64,000 bases of DNA, taken from positions 1 to 64,000 of the forward strand of contig CAYJFM010000002.1 in assembly GCA_964369805.1 (NCBI GenBank), read 5' to 3'. The first letter of the stretch is position 1. Every line of letters starts with the position of its first letter. A program made the translations under genes and the position numbers. Shown here in pieces: positions 8,594 to 17,083 of this stretch. A model generated the notes under the pieces. The model saw only the letters and a program-made list of their open reading frames with translations, did not search any database and had not been told where the DNA came from. Source of the DNA: CAYJHC01 sp964369805. Its GTDB lineage: Bacteria; Bacillota; Clostridia; Peptostreptococcales; Anaerovoracaceae.

Positions 8594-10066
8594 ATGAAAA
8601 ATATAACAAATTATAAATATAACCATTTCCGTGATAATAATAACTCCGCTTTAGAAGGAAGCAGCAAAACGTCAAAGAAAGTAGCCAAATTTATGATGCT
8701 GCTTGCACTGCTGCTTTTCTTTGTTTTATCTACTTTTACCATTTTACTTAACGACGGAAAATTCTCTACCTTTTACGAATTAGACCCCACCTTACAAAGT
8801 TCTAATACAAATTCTTCATATAAAGGCTCTTTGATTTCTGCAAACCCTAGAGTTGTTCACTATCCAAAAGTGGAAAATGCGAAACTTCAATCGGTTTTGT
8901 CAAATAATGCAAATTATATTCTCTATAACTTGGATTCTGCAACATCCCAATCAGTAGATTATACTGCAACAGAATATAACAATAAATATATTGGCGTTTC
9001 CTATGAATATAATAATGAAATAAATACATCTTTTCATAGTCTTAGCGGTGAGTCTCTCAATGCTGATCTATCAATCTTTGATGACTATTTAAAAACTCAA
9101 ATTATTTTTAGCACTAGAGCAGCAGCCAAACAAAATCCTAAGCTTTCAGATTTTGCACATAGTACAGATTTTGCGTTAAAATCTGCGGAAGGTTTTTATA
9201 AGTATACTTTCACCTTTATAGATGATAACCTTCGTATCACCTATCCAGATATCTATGAGAATATAGACCTTACATTTGACATGCCGCTTTCCAAATACGC
9301 AAACCATATTCAACTGGACTTAGGTGTAGAGCAGCCCTTAGAAACTTCAGTTCTTTCTATTCCGGAGCGATATGTAGATCCCTCCAAACCGATGATAGCA
9401 TTAACTTACGATGATGGTCCAGCTAGCGATTACACTACTAAAATAATCGATCAGTTATACAAATATGACGGAGCTGCCACTTTTTATATGTTAGGTGATA
9501 GAGCATTCCGTGAAGATCAAAAACAGATTATCTTTGATGTGATAAACGGCGGTAATGAGATTGGCGCTCACAGTGATAGCCATCCATATTTACCAAGTAT
9601 ATCTGCTAAACTTTCTCCTGAAGGCTCCGCATTCATAATAGGTTCATCAAAAAAAGAACTAACGCCTAAGGATAAGAAAGTGAAATCCTCTCTCGAGTAT
9701 GAATTAAATTCTGTGCAAAACTATATTAGCAAAATAACAAAAGGTGAATATACAGTTTCTACTTATAGGGCTCCTTACGGTGCTACCGATAAAGTAATTC
9801 AGGAGTTATCCAATTCTCCATTCATTTACTGGACAATTGATACTGAAGACTGGAAAACAAAGGATCCCCAAAAGATCTATAATCATGTCATGGATAATGT
9901 GGAAGATGGTGATATTATACTTATGCATGATATTCATAAGCAATCTGTAGACGCTTCACTAGACTTAATACCCGCTTTAAAAAAGGAAGGTTATCAGCTT
10001 GTAACTGTTAGTGAGCTTTTCAAAGCAAAAGGAATCACGATGATTCCAGGAAAAACCTACCCTTAA
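8594..10066 (+). CDS. membrane-anchored polysaccharide deacetylase (PdaC-like)
   Basis: Likely removes acetyl groups from peptidoglycan or another N-acetylated glycan at the cell surface. Residues 33-53 form one membrane anchor. About residues 70-260 resemble the DUF4163/DUF3298-type extracellular region found in PdaC and RsiV. The C-terminal NodB domain (about 265-480) has all five motifs: LTYDDGP, the metal-binding GAHSDSHP (HxxxH), TYRAPYGA, YWTIDTEDW and IILMHDIH. An insertion of about 30 residues rich in Lys and Ser sits between motifs 2 and 3. It stands alone on the plus strand amid minus-strand genes and ends in a bidirectional terminator. AAGGACG precedes the start. Confidence 0.9.
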   Translation: MKNITNYKYNHFRDNNNSALEGSSKTSKKVAKFMMLLALLLFFVLSTFTILLNDGKFSTFYELDPTLQSSNTNSSYKGSLISANPRVVHYPKVENAKLQSVLSNNANYILYNLDSATSQSVDYTATEYNNKYIGVSYEYNNEINTSFHSLSGESLNADLSIFDDYLKTQIIFSTRAAAKQNPKLSDFAHSTDFALKSAEGFYKYTFTFIDDNLRITYPDIYENIDLTFDMPLSKYANHIQLDLGVEQPLETSVLSIPERYVDPSKPMIALTYDDGPASDYTTKIIDQLYKYDGAATFYMLGDRAFREDQKQIIFDVINGGNEIGAHSDSHPYLPSISAKLSPEGSAFIIGSSKKELTPKDKKVKSSLEYELNSVQNYISKITKGEYTVSTYRAPYGATDKVIQELSNSPFIYWTIDTEDWKTKDPQKIYNHVMDNVEDGDIILMHDIHKQSVDASLDLIPALKKEGYQLVTVSELFKAKGITMIPGKTYP

Positions 10067-10086
10067 GTTTTCGAATTGTTTTAAAT

Positions 10087-10117
10087 AAAAAAAGAATCTC
10101 CGAAGAGATTCTTTTTT
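10087..10117. terminator. bidirectional terminator between the deacetylase gene and rplS
   Basis: Arms AAAGAATCTC / GAGATTCTTT around CGAA with A-run and T-run on the two sides, 20 bases after each of two convergent stops. Confidence 0.85.
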
Positions 10118-10135
10118 ATTTTTTCTTTACCGAGA

Positions 10136-10483
10136 TTAGTGCAGTTCTTTAGACTTGATTCTAGCTGATTTACCAGATCTTTGTCTCATGTAGTTTAGCT
10201 TAGCTCTTCTAACATCTCCCTTTCTCACAATTTCAACCTTTTCGATTTTTGGTGAGTGAATTGGGAATGTCTTTTCAACACCAACGCCAGAAGCAATTCT
10301 TCTAACTGTAAATGTTTCGCTAACTCCACCGCCTTGTTTCTTTAGGATAAATCCTTCAAAAACTTGTACTCTTTCTCTTGATCCTTCTTTGATTTTAATG
10401 TGTACTTTTACTGTATCACCAACTTGGATCGCAGGGACATCTTGCTTTTTGTACTCTTCAGTAATTTGTTGTAATAGGTTCAT
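10136..10483 (-). CDS. rplS: 50S ribosomal protein L19
   Basis: Component of the large subunit at the 30S-50S interface. The 115-residue product is standard length, with VQVFEGFILKKQGGG, ETFTVRRIASGVGVEKTFPIHSP and the basic C-terminus RRAKLNYMRQRSGKSARIK. It is on its own here; in many Firmicutes it follows rimM-trmD. A promoter lies 72-101 bases upstream, leaving a leader of about 65 bases. Confidence 0.98.
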   Translation of the reverse strand: MNLLQQITEEYKKQDVPAIQVGDTVKVHIKIKEGSRERVQVFEGFILKKQGGGVSETFTVRRIASGVGVEKTFPIHSPKIEKVEIVRKGDVRRAKLNYMRQRSGKSARIKSKELH

Positions 10484-10554
10484 TTTGTTTCTCCTTTTCC
10501 CTTCATGACGTTCTTAATATCTTGTACCAGAGGACCGCCCGTTCTAACTCAACT

Positions 10555-10584
10555 AGTATAGCACATCTAAGCTTCGTAAATCAA
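10555..10584 (-). promoter_or_regulatory. rplS promoter
   Basis: On the minus strand TTGATT (10579-10584), 18-base spacer, TATACT (10555-10560). The leader after it contains a G/C-rich segment (about 10522-10545) unlike the AT-rich surroundings and might be an L19 leader structure; I could not confirm the consensus. Confidence 0.7.
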
Positions 10585-10592
10585 GTATTTTT

Positions 10593-11255
10593 TTAGAACC
10601 CTACAAAGGAGGCACCTTCCTCTATTGTTACTCTCTCACTTTTCAATTTATTGGCAGGATGCTCTATATCCTCATATCCCACAGCAATACTTGTGACTAT
10701 TTCTTCATTTTCACTAATTCCAAGTTTTTCAATTAGCGCCTTATGGTATGTTGCCCCTTGTTTACTTATACATGTCCCTAGGCCTTTTTCTTCGCAAGCA
10801 AGGCATAAGCTTTGAACGACCATACCACAAGATAGGTATGGAAACTCTGTCTTGGCTAATCCTTTGTCTGTAGTAACGATTATTGCTACTGGCGCCTCAA
10901 AATATCTGAATCCATTTCTATACCACTCATTTCTTTTATCCTTATCTTCTCTTTTTATGTCAAGTAGCTTGAATAATTCTACAGCTAGATCTTTTCTTCT
11001 TTCTTTGTAAACCCCTGATAGTTCAGGGTCAATCAGATCTTCGTCCATATTTTTAAGAAAAGCTTCTTCATTTGCATTTTTAATATACTCTAGTGCCTCT
11101 CCTGTCGCTATATACAGTTTCCACGGTTGGATGTTAGTAGATGAAGGCGATTTCAAAGATGCCTCCACAATTTCCATTAATAATTCCTTGCTAACTTCTT
11201 TATCTAAATATCCTCTAGTACTTTTTCTAAGTTCCATCGCTTTAATTACATTCAT
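10593..11255 (-). CDS. nitroreductase family protein
   Basis: FMN-dependent NAD(P)H oxidoreductase of the nitroreductase fold; the physiological substrate is unknown. The 220-residue product begins with the flavin-binding ELRKSTRGYLDKEVSKELL and SPSSTNIQPWKLYI (about residues 36-49), and has GMVVQSLCLACEEKGLGTC and IAVGYED in the second half. A second copy with the same architecture lies at 37636-38292; the two share the long insertion RRKxLAxxLFxLLxIKREDK. Single gene, with good AGGAAAG site before the start. Confidence 0.9.
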   Translation of the reverse strand: MNVIKAMELRKSTRGYLDKEVSKELLMEIVEASLKSPSSTNIQPWKLYIATGEALEYIKNANEEAFLKNMDEDLIDPELSGVYKERRKDLAVELFKLLDIKREDKDKRNEWYRNGFRYFEAPVAIIVTTDKGLAKTEFPYLSCGMVVQSLCLACEEKGLGTCISKQGATYHKALIEKLGISENEEIVTSIAVGYEDIEHPANKLKSERVTIEEGASFVGF

Positions 11256-11405
11256 TTCTTTCCTCCTTTACGCGTATTATAATTTTACCACAAGAATATG
11301 TCTTGAATCTTCCCCTTATGATTTTTTGTATTAATTTTTTCTTTGTCTTTGCAAAGAACTCTTTTGCTATTTAATTTAGTGATCATTATTAAAATAATGT
11401 GCTAC

Positions 11406-11444
11406 AAAAAAGAAAAAGGGGCCGATGTTTCACAACATCCACCC
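11406..11444 (-). terminator. terminator of the dehydratase/aminotransferase/reductase cassette
   Basis: Minus strand: GGG, GATGTT, loop GTGA, AACATC, CCCC, then TTTTTCTTTTTT. It lies about 145 bases after the dehydratase stop. Confidence 0.75.
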
Positions 11445-11535
11445 TCAATATATATAATGTGATTTTAGAAGACTTTTTAATCGCAACTCTCTGTTGCTTA
11501 TGTATTCATATTAACATATGCTAACCCTTTTGTAC

Positions 11536-11558
11536 CTACCCGCTTGGGGTAGTTTTTT
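11536..11558 (+). terminator. plus-strand terminator without an obvious gene
   Basis: CTACCC, loop GCTT, GGGTAG (one extra G), then six T. The T-run is on the plus strand, so it would stop rightward transcription, but no rightward gene precedes it. Confidence 0.55.
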
Positions 11559-11588
11559 CTATCAAATTTCTTTAGATCTTCAAATAGG

Positions 11589-12545
11589 CTACTTGCAAAG
11601 TTTTGCAATTAAATCACCATCTATGTTACCTCCAGATATTATTAATGCGATTTCTTTTCCACCAATTCTCTCTCTATACTCTCTTACTGCAGCTACAGTT
11701 GCGCAACTACCAGCCTCGGCTACATATTTTTCCTCTTGGATTAAAAAGGCAGTTGCCTCCCCAATAGCTTCCTCACTAACTTCAATAATGTCATCTACAT
11801 AGTCTTTCGCCATTTCATAGCAAAGCTCGCCTATCCCTCCAACTAAACAATCGCATAATGACTCCTTGGTTGGATATTCTCCGTAGCAAACACCATCCTT
11901 GTAAGACTTTATCAAAGCTGGGCATGCTTCAGTTTGTACTCCAATTACTCTAATTTGAGGATTCACACCTTTAGCTGCTACTGCAACACCAGTTAGAAGT
12001 CCCCCTCCGCCTACTGGCACAACAATTGTATCTATATTTGGATTTTGCTCTAATATCTCAAGGGCCACTGTTCCTTGCCCCGCATAAACTACAGGGTCCT
12101 TATCATAAGGATCTATATATGTCATACCATTTTTCTCAATGTGCTCCATGCCTTGTCTATGGGCTTCGTCATAGTTTTCACCAAGTAGCATTACCTTTGC
12201 ACCGAAGTATTGAATTTTATCTACTTTCGATTTCGGTGTGGTTCTTGGCACAATCACTTGTACGTTCTCAATATCCAATAATTTGGATGCGTAACTTACG
12301 GCACTTCCATTATTTCCTGAAGATATTGTTGCTACCCCATTTGCTCGTTCTTCTTCTGTAAGAACACTCATCCTATTTACAGCGCCTCTTATCTTAAAAC
12401 TCTTCGCCCTTTGCATAGACTCTAGCTTAAAGAAATATTTTGTTTCACCATCTCCTAAATAATATGATTCTTCTAGTGGGGTAACTCTAACCTTAGACTT
12501 TATTCTTTCTTTTGCCTCTACTACATCTTTAAATGTAAAACTCAT
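11589..12545 (-). CDS. threonine/serine dehydratase-family PLP lyase (possible beta-hydroxy amino acid dehydratase)
   Basis: Fold-type II PLP enzyme of the threonine dehydratase/serine racemase group, 318 residues without the ACT regulatory domain of IlvA. The PLP lysine is in RAKSFKIRGAVN (about residue 51); SSGNNGSAVSYA and VPVGGGGLLTGVA bind the cofactor phosphate; SGGNIDGD closes the domain. On sequence alone it would be called threonine ammonia-lyase. It is one base downstream of an aminotransferase and in one operon with an ornithine-cyclodeaminase-family gene. In the beta-hydroxyaspartate cycle (BhcB, BhcD) and in hydroxyectoine degradation (EutB, EutC) this family pairs with that reductase to remove a beta-hydroxyl group. 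A similar role here is inference. Confidence 0.88.
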   Translation of the reverse strand: MSFTFKDVVEAKERIKSKVRVTPLEESYYLGDGETKYFFKLESMQRAKSFKIRGAVNRMSVLTEEERANGVATISSGNNGSAVSYASKLLDIENVQVIVPRTTPKSKVDKIQYFGAKVMLLGENYDEAHRQGMEHIEKNGMTYIDPYDKDPVVYAGQGTVALEILEQNPNIDTIVVPVGGGGLLTGVAVAAKGVNPQIRVIGVQTEACPALIKSYKDGVCYGEYPTKESLCDCLVGGIGELCYEMAKDYVDDIIEVSEEAIGEATAFLIQEEKYVAEAGSCATVAAVREYRERIGGKEIALIISGGNIDGDLIAKLCK

Positions 12546-12546
12546 T

Positions 12547-13680
12547 TTACTTTACCTCATAATTTTGAAAAAATTCGCCTAATTTTTCAAGACCTGCTTC
12601 CATGATTTCCGGATTATTGCAGTATCCCATTCTTAAATAGCCTTCTACATCTAAAGCTGACCCAGGTAGTAGCATTACTCCCGTTTTCTCTAAAATTTCT
12701 AAGCATAAGTCTACCGAGCTTATCTTAATATCATATTTAATGAAAGCTGTTGTTCCGCCTTTTGGCTTCACATAACTTAACAGAGGTTGCTTTTCCATCC
12801 ATGCATCTAATAGCCTTGCATTATTTCTTGCAATTTCAAGGTTTCTTTCCATTACTTTTTCTTTATTTTCAAGAATTATTGTCGCAAGGAGGTCATCAAT
12901 TACACCACAACTTATTACGTGATAGTCTCTTTGTTTATTTACTCTAGCAATATATTCTTCTGGGCCAACAGTCCAACCAAGCCTTACGCCAGCAGCAGAG
13001 AAAGTTTTTGACATACTAGCATTGCTTATCCCCTTTTCATATAGGTCGACAATTGAAGTTGTAAAGCTCTCTTCACAAGCATGGCTAAGGCCTCTATATG
13101 CCTCGTCACAAATTAGGTATGCATCTACACTTCTAGCTATTTCAGCTATTTCCTTTAACATCTCCTCATCCATAACTGAGCCTGAAGGGTTATTCGGGTT
13201 ATTGATACAAATTAGTTTTGTATCTTGAGTTGCCATTTTCCTAAGTTCATTAAGGTCTGGCAACCAACCATTCTCTTCTTTTAATCTAAGAATGTGAACA
13301 TCAGCTCCTATTGATTCTGGAATTGAATAATGCTGCTGATATGTAGGTAGGACTGAAATCACTTTGTCTCCAGGTTCTACTATTGTCATTATCGCTATAG
13401 CATTCGCACCTATTGCACCATGTGTAACTGTGATATTTTCTAATTTCGGCGCTGATTTATATAATTTTGAAATTTCTCCTCTAAGGGCTACTGACCCTTC
13501 TATTTCTCCATAGCCTAGCCTTATTGATTTTAATTCTTCAAAAAATTCATCACCTTTGCCAGCTAGTTCAAGCACTTCTCCTACTTTTAGTGATTCTACA
13601 CAAGTTTCAGCTAGGTTGTACTCGCAATTATTTTCATACAGGTTCATCCATATTTCTACACCAAAGTCTTTGATTTTCAT
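12547..13680 (-). CDS. class I/II PLP aminotransferase
   Basis: Fold-type I aminotransferase of 377 residues. The conserved INNPNNPSGSVM, the aspartate motif LICDEAYRGL and the Schiff-base segment SMSKTFSAAGVRLGW are present, and the small domain ends with LRMGYCN. The N-terminus (VEIWMNLYENNCEYNLAETCVESL) is like that of capreomycidine-synthase-type aminotransferases, which I recall but could not compare. It lies between the cyclodeaminase-family gene (27 bases upstream) and the dehydratase (1 base downstream). The amino donor and acceptor cannot be told from sequence; an oxaloacetate- or pyruvate-forming step would fit the cassette hypothesis. Confidence 0.88.
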   Translation of the reverse strand: MKIKDFGVEIWMNLYENNCEYNLAETCVESLKVGEVLELAGKGDEFFEELKSIRLGYGEIEGSVALRGEISKLYKSAPKLENITVTHGAIGANAIAIMTIVEPGDKVISVLPTYQQHYSIPESIGADVHILRLKEENGWLPDLNELRKMATQDTKLICINNPNNPSGSVMDEEMLKEIAEIARSVDAYLICDEAYRGLSHACEESFTTSIVDLYEKGISNASMSKTFSAAGVRLGWTVGPEEYIARVNKQRDYHVISCGVIDDLLATIILENKEKVMERNLEIARNNARLLDAWMEKQPLLSYVKPKGGTTAFIKYDIKISSVDLCLEILEKTGVMLLPGSALDVEGYLRMGYCNNPEIMEAGLEKLGEFFQNYEVK

Positions 13681-13707
13681 TCTATATTACTCCTTCTCTT
13701 TCAAACA

Positions 13708-14727
13708 TTATAGTGTTATCACTACACCTAAGTCTTCTTTTTCTGCTGCTACCAGTGCTTGCTTTCCTGTTACAAGGTCAAGAAGAGCTGTGCCTGTTGC
13801 ATCATATACCGTTATTTCTTCATCATTTTCTCTTCCCTTTGTAGCTCCGATAATCACGTGCCCTAGTTCACTGATAATGTCTTCAGCTTTGATTACCCCT
13901 TCTTTAATTGGAACTTCTATTTCGCCTACATTTATATTTTGAGCTAAATCATCAACATATACCTTTGCATCTGCAAGTATTGCACTTTCAATTTCTTGCT
14001 TATCACCCATGTCTGCACCTATACAGCTAATATGTGTCCCTGGTTTTAGCCATGCCTTCTTTATTAATGGTGCCTTAGACGGAGTCACTGTTATAATAAC
14101 ATCTGCTAACCTTGTAGCATCTTCTAGGCTCTCAACTGCCTCAACAGTTACGCCTTCTGGAATTTCCATATTTAGTTCTTCTTTTAAGATTCCCTCAAGC
14201 CCTTCTACCATTTTTTTTGCACCTTCAAATTTTATCGGATCCACTATCATCACTTTTTTTATGCTAGGCATTAATTCTAGTACTCCTGCAACTTGGAAAG
14301 AAGAAACATGCCCAGCTCCAACAACTAATAGTGTTTCCGAATCTTTTCTTGCTAGGTATTTTGCGCCAAGTGCACCTGATGCTCCTGTTCTAATTCCTGT
14401 AACATAAGCTCCATCAAGCATTCCAATAGGCTCTCCTGTTTCATCATCACATACAATAACAGTACCTACTAGCATAGGCTTGCCTTTAGCCGCATTATTT
14501 CCAAACCAAGATACTAGCTTTAGCCCAAAAATGCCCGAGCCCTTAACCCATCCTGATTTAATATCCATATCTGCAACACCAGGGTCAAATTCATGAAATA
14601 CAAGAGGAAAAACCTCAGTATCACCTTTTGCCTTATCTACATATACACTCTCAACTGCAGCAATTACATCTTTCATTGTTAATAACTCTTTAGTTTGCTC
14701 TGCATTTAATACTCTAATTTCTGCCAT
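13708..14727 (-). CDS. ornithine cyclodeaminase/mu-crystallin family NAD(P)H-dependent enzyme
   Basis: 339-residue member of the family that includes ornithine cyclodeaminase, alanine dehydrogenase of archaea, ketimine reductases, EutC and iminosuccinate reductase BhcD. The substrate half has DIKSGWVKGSGIFGLKLVSWF and GAYVTGIRTGASGALGAKYLAR; the Rossmann loop is LLVVGAGHVSSFQVAG (about residue 140); VIITVTPSKAPLI and CIGADMGDKQEI follow. First gene of the three-gene cassette, with a good GGAGGAAT site. A true ornithine cyclodeaminase (proline from ornithine) is the simple alternative to an imine reductase. Confidence 0.88.
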   Translation of the reverse strand: MAEIRVLNAEQTKELLTMKDVIAAVESVYVDKAKGDTEVFPLVFHEFDPGVADMDIKSGWVKGSGIFGLKLVSWFGNNAAKGKPMLVGTVIVCDDETGEPIGMLDGAYVTGIRTGASGALGAKYLARKDSETLLVVGAGHVSSFQVAGVLELMPSIKKVMIVDPIKFEGAKKMVEGLEGILKEELNMEIPEGVTVEAVESLEDATRLADVIITVTPSKAPLIKKAWLKPGTHISCIGADMGDKQEIESAILADAKVYVDDLAQNINVGEIEVPIKEGVIKAEDIISELGHVIIGATKGRENDEEITVYDATGTALLDLVTGKQALVAAEKEDLGVVITL

Positions 14728-15084
14728 AATTCCTCCTTATTGGTGTTTTCTGCACCTGTTTCACTTCATAATTTATATTATCATCTAACAACTTACCATG
14801 CAATGGTATGTATTACTAAACTGCACATGCCAAATTGTTGATTTTACAATTACCTTGTTTAAATTGTACTTCAAGCAAGTGCATTTTAATATAAAAATAT
14901 TATCATTTTATGTAATAATATTATCTACTTATTTTTTATTCATGTACAATGAATGTAGTTTGTAGGAGCTTCAAATCAAAACATCCCTCTACAGATTAGC
15001 TTTTCACTGAAAGTCTAATTTTGTAGAGGGATGTAAGTTTTAAAGTTTTAGATAGCCCTTTTATTTCAAGGACACTCCACACGT
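14728..15084. other. 357-base intergenic region upstream of the cassette and after hslU
   Basis: AT-rich with no gene seen. Its main structure is the long hairpin at 14981-15034. Elsewhere, TTACCATGCAATGGTATG (about 14791-14808) contains the inverted repeat ACCATgcAATGGT, which could be an operator for the cassette since it lies 60-80 bases before its first start. Confidence 0.45.
14981..15034 (-). terminator. long hairpin after hslU, probable terminator
   Basis: Arms ACATCCCTCTACA / TGTAGAGGGATGT pair perfectly, with a second inner stem ATTAG/CTAAT. The minus-strand 3' side reads TTTTGATTTG, a modest U-run. It is 51 bases past the hslU stop, ending the yraN-hslU operon. Confidence 0.6.
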
Positions 15085-16521
15085 CTAAAGTATAAATTGA
15101 TCTATATCTTCAGGTTTCAACTTTTCATCAAACTTGTTTTTTACATATTCTTCGTCGATAACGATTTTTTCTTCTTCCATTTCTGGAATGTTAAATGAAA
15201 TTTCTTCAAGTAATTTTTCTAGAATTGTATGAAGCCTTCTTGCTCCAATATTTTCAGTTTGTTCATTCATTAAGAATGCCATCCTTGCAATTTCTTCAAT
15301 ACATTTTTCAGTAAATTCAATTTCAACACCCTCTGTTTCTAACAAAGCTTTTTGCTGCTTCAAAATTGCATTTTCTGGTACTGTTAGAATTTTTAAGAAA
15401 GTTTCTTCTGTTAAGCTTTCTAACTCAACTCTAATTGGGAAACGTCCTTGAAGTTCTGGAATTAAATCTGTTGGCTTCGCCGTATGGAAAGCACCTGCAC
15501 CAATAAACAAAATGTGGTCTGTTTTAATTGGTCCATGTTTTGTGTTAACTACACTTCCCTCAACTATAGGCAAAATATCTCTTTGAACACCTTCTCTAGA
15601 TACATCTGCTCCAGATCTAAGCGAGGATCCTGAGGCAATTTTATCAATTTCATCTATGAAGATAATCCCGTTTTGCTCTGCATTTCTAAGTGCATCTTCA
15701 ATTACTTCATCCATGTCCAGTAGATTTTGAGCTTCTTCTTCTCTTAGAATTTTTCTAGCATCTTTAACCTTAACTGTTTTATCTTTTTTCTTCTTAGGCA
15801 TGTCCCCAAAAATATTTCCAATGGCAATGCTCATGCCTTCATTACCCATATCTAGTTGGTTTGATTTGTCAGCTTCAGTTACTTGAATTTCAATAAATTG
15901 TTCTTCAAGCAATCCCTCTTTTAGCTGTTGCCTTACTTGCTCTCTAGCTAGCTCCATCTCACTTTTATCTTCAGAGTTACTCTCTTCCTTAGCTAAGTTT
16001 TCTTCATAAAGTTGCTTTTGTGACTTGTAACCACCTGAGTTCATCATTGCAGCAAAAGGATTTGTAGAATCACTATTTGTATTTTTTTTATTGCCTCCAG
16101 GTATAATTGCCTCAATTATTTTCTCTTCAGCAAGCTCCTCAGCTATAGTGTATTTTTCTTCTAGTCTATTTTGCTTTGTTAATCTAATTGCAGCCTCCGC
16201 TAAATCTCTTATCATCGAGTCAACGTCTCTTCCAACGTATCCAACTTCTGTAAATTTAGTAGCTTCTACCTTTACAAAAGGTGCATCCATAAGTTTTGAT
16301 AGCCTTCTCGCTATTTCTGTTTTACCAACCCCTGTCGGTCCCATCATTAAAATATTTTTTGGTGTTATTTCTTCTCTCATTTCATCAGAAAGTAAGCTTC
16401 GCCTGTATCTATTACGTAATGCAATTGCTACTGATTTTTTCGCTTCTTCTTGACCTATGATATATAAATCTAGTTTTTCAACAATCTCTTTTGGAGTCAT
16501 ATTATATAGTTTTCCTGACAT
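15085..16521 (-). CDS. hslU: ATP-dependent protease ATPase subunit HslU (ClpY)
   Basis: AAA+ unfoldase that feeds substrates to HslV. The Walker A loop MGPTGVGKTEIARRL is near residue 60, followed by VEATKFTEVGYVGRDVDSMIRDL. The I domain (about 110-240) is rich in charged residues. Walker B is IIFIDEIDKIA, sensor GRFPIRVEL, and ENIGARRLHTILEKLLEE is the conserved C-terminal helix. Length 478 is normal. It starts 10 bases after hslV. In Bacillus codY usually follows; here the operon ends in a hairpin. Confidence 0.97.
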   Translation of the reverse strand: MSGKLYNMTPKEIVEKLDLYIIGQEEAKKSVAIALRNRYRRSLLSDEMREEITPKNILMMGPTGVGKTEIARRLSKLMDAPFVKVEATKFTEVGYVGRDVDSMIRDLAEAAIRLTKQNRLEEKYTIAEELAEEKIIEAIIPGGNKKNTNSDSTNPFAAMMNSGGYKSQKQLYEENLAKEESNSEDKSEMELAREQVRQQLKEGLLEEQFIEIQVTEADKSNQLDMGNEGMSIAIGNIFGDMPKKKKDKTVKVKDARKILREEEAQNLLDMDEVIEDALRNAEQNGIIFIDEIDKIASGSSLRSGADVSREGVQRDILPIVEGSVVNTKHGPIKTDHILFIGAGAFHTAKPTDLIPELQGRFPIRVELESLTEETFLKILTVPENAILKQQKALLETEGVEIEFTEKCIEEIARMAFLMNEQTENIGARRLHTILEKLLEEISFNIPEMEEEKIVIDEEYVKNKFDEKLKPEDIDQFIL

Positions 16522-16531
16522 TTTTCCCTCC

Positions 16532-17071
16532 CTAAAGTTTTTCTACAGAAATGTTTTCATTTGTGTACACACAAATTGAAGCTGCAATTTCCAGTGATTT
16601 TCTTGCAATATCTTCTGCTCCTAAGTCCGTGTTATTGAATAGGGCATTTGCCGCTGCGTATGCATAGTTACCACCAGATCCAATTGCTAAAAAATCTTGG
16701 TCTGGTTCAATCACTTCACCATTACCTGAAATTAATAGCATAGACTCTTTATCTACTGCAATCATCAAAGCTTCAAGATTTCTCATTACTTTGTCTGTTC
16801 TCCATAACTGTGCTAATGCTACGGCTGCTCTCTTTAGATTTCCGCCATGCTCTTCAAGCTTTTTCTCAAACTTTTCTGTTAGCGAAAAAGCGTCTGCCAC
16901 AGAGCCTGCAAAACCTGTTAGTACTTGTCCTTTATAAATTCTTCTTACTTTTTTTGCATGAGCTTTCATAACAGTGCTCTGCCCCATAGTCACTTGTCCA
17001 TCACCTGCTATGCAAATGTCATCTTCTCCCCTTCTTATCGCTACTATTGTAGTTGCATGAAATGTTGTCAT
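16532..17071 (-). CDS. hslV: ATP-dependent protease peptidase subunit HslV (ClpQ)
   Basis: Threonine protease forming a double hexamer. The mature N-terminus should be the Thr of TTIVAIRRG after a short propeptide MTTFHA, much like MSSFHA in Bacillus ClpQ. The ATG used is the one with GGAGGA four bases upstream; an ATG four codons earlier abuts the topA stop and lies upstream of that site. GDGQVTMG, TGFAGSVADAF and AIGSGGNYAYAAANAL are conserved. About 179 residues. Confidence 0.95.
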   Translation of the reverse strand: MTTFHATTIVAIRRGEDDICIAGDGQVTMGQSTVMKAHAKKVRRIYKGQVLTGFAGSVADAFSLTEKFEKKLEEHGGNLKRAAVALAQLWRTDKVMRNLEALMIAVDKESMLLISGNGEVIEPDQDFLAIGSGGNYAYAAANALFNNTDLGAEDIARKSLEIAASICVYTNENISVEKL

Positions 17072-17083
17072 CTTTTCCTCCAT

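Larger units (their letters stand above)
11256..11588. other. 333-base intergenic region with two opposed terminators
   Basis: No protein gene seen. It holds a minus-strand terminator (11406-11444) belonging to the downstream end of the amino acid cassette and a separate plus-strand terminator (11536-11558) with no plus-strand gene in front of it. Confidence 0.5.

Noticed and set aside
8419..8616. 65-residue plus-strand frame before the deacetylase gene
   Set aside because: It overlaps the deacetylase start in another frame, lacks a ribosome-binding site and has low-complexity composition.
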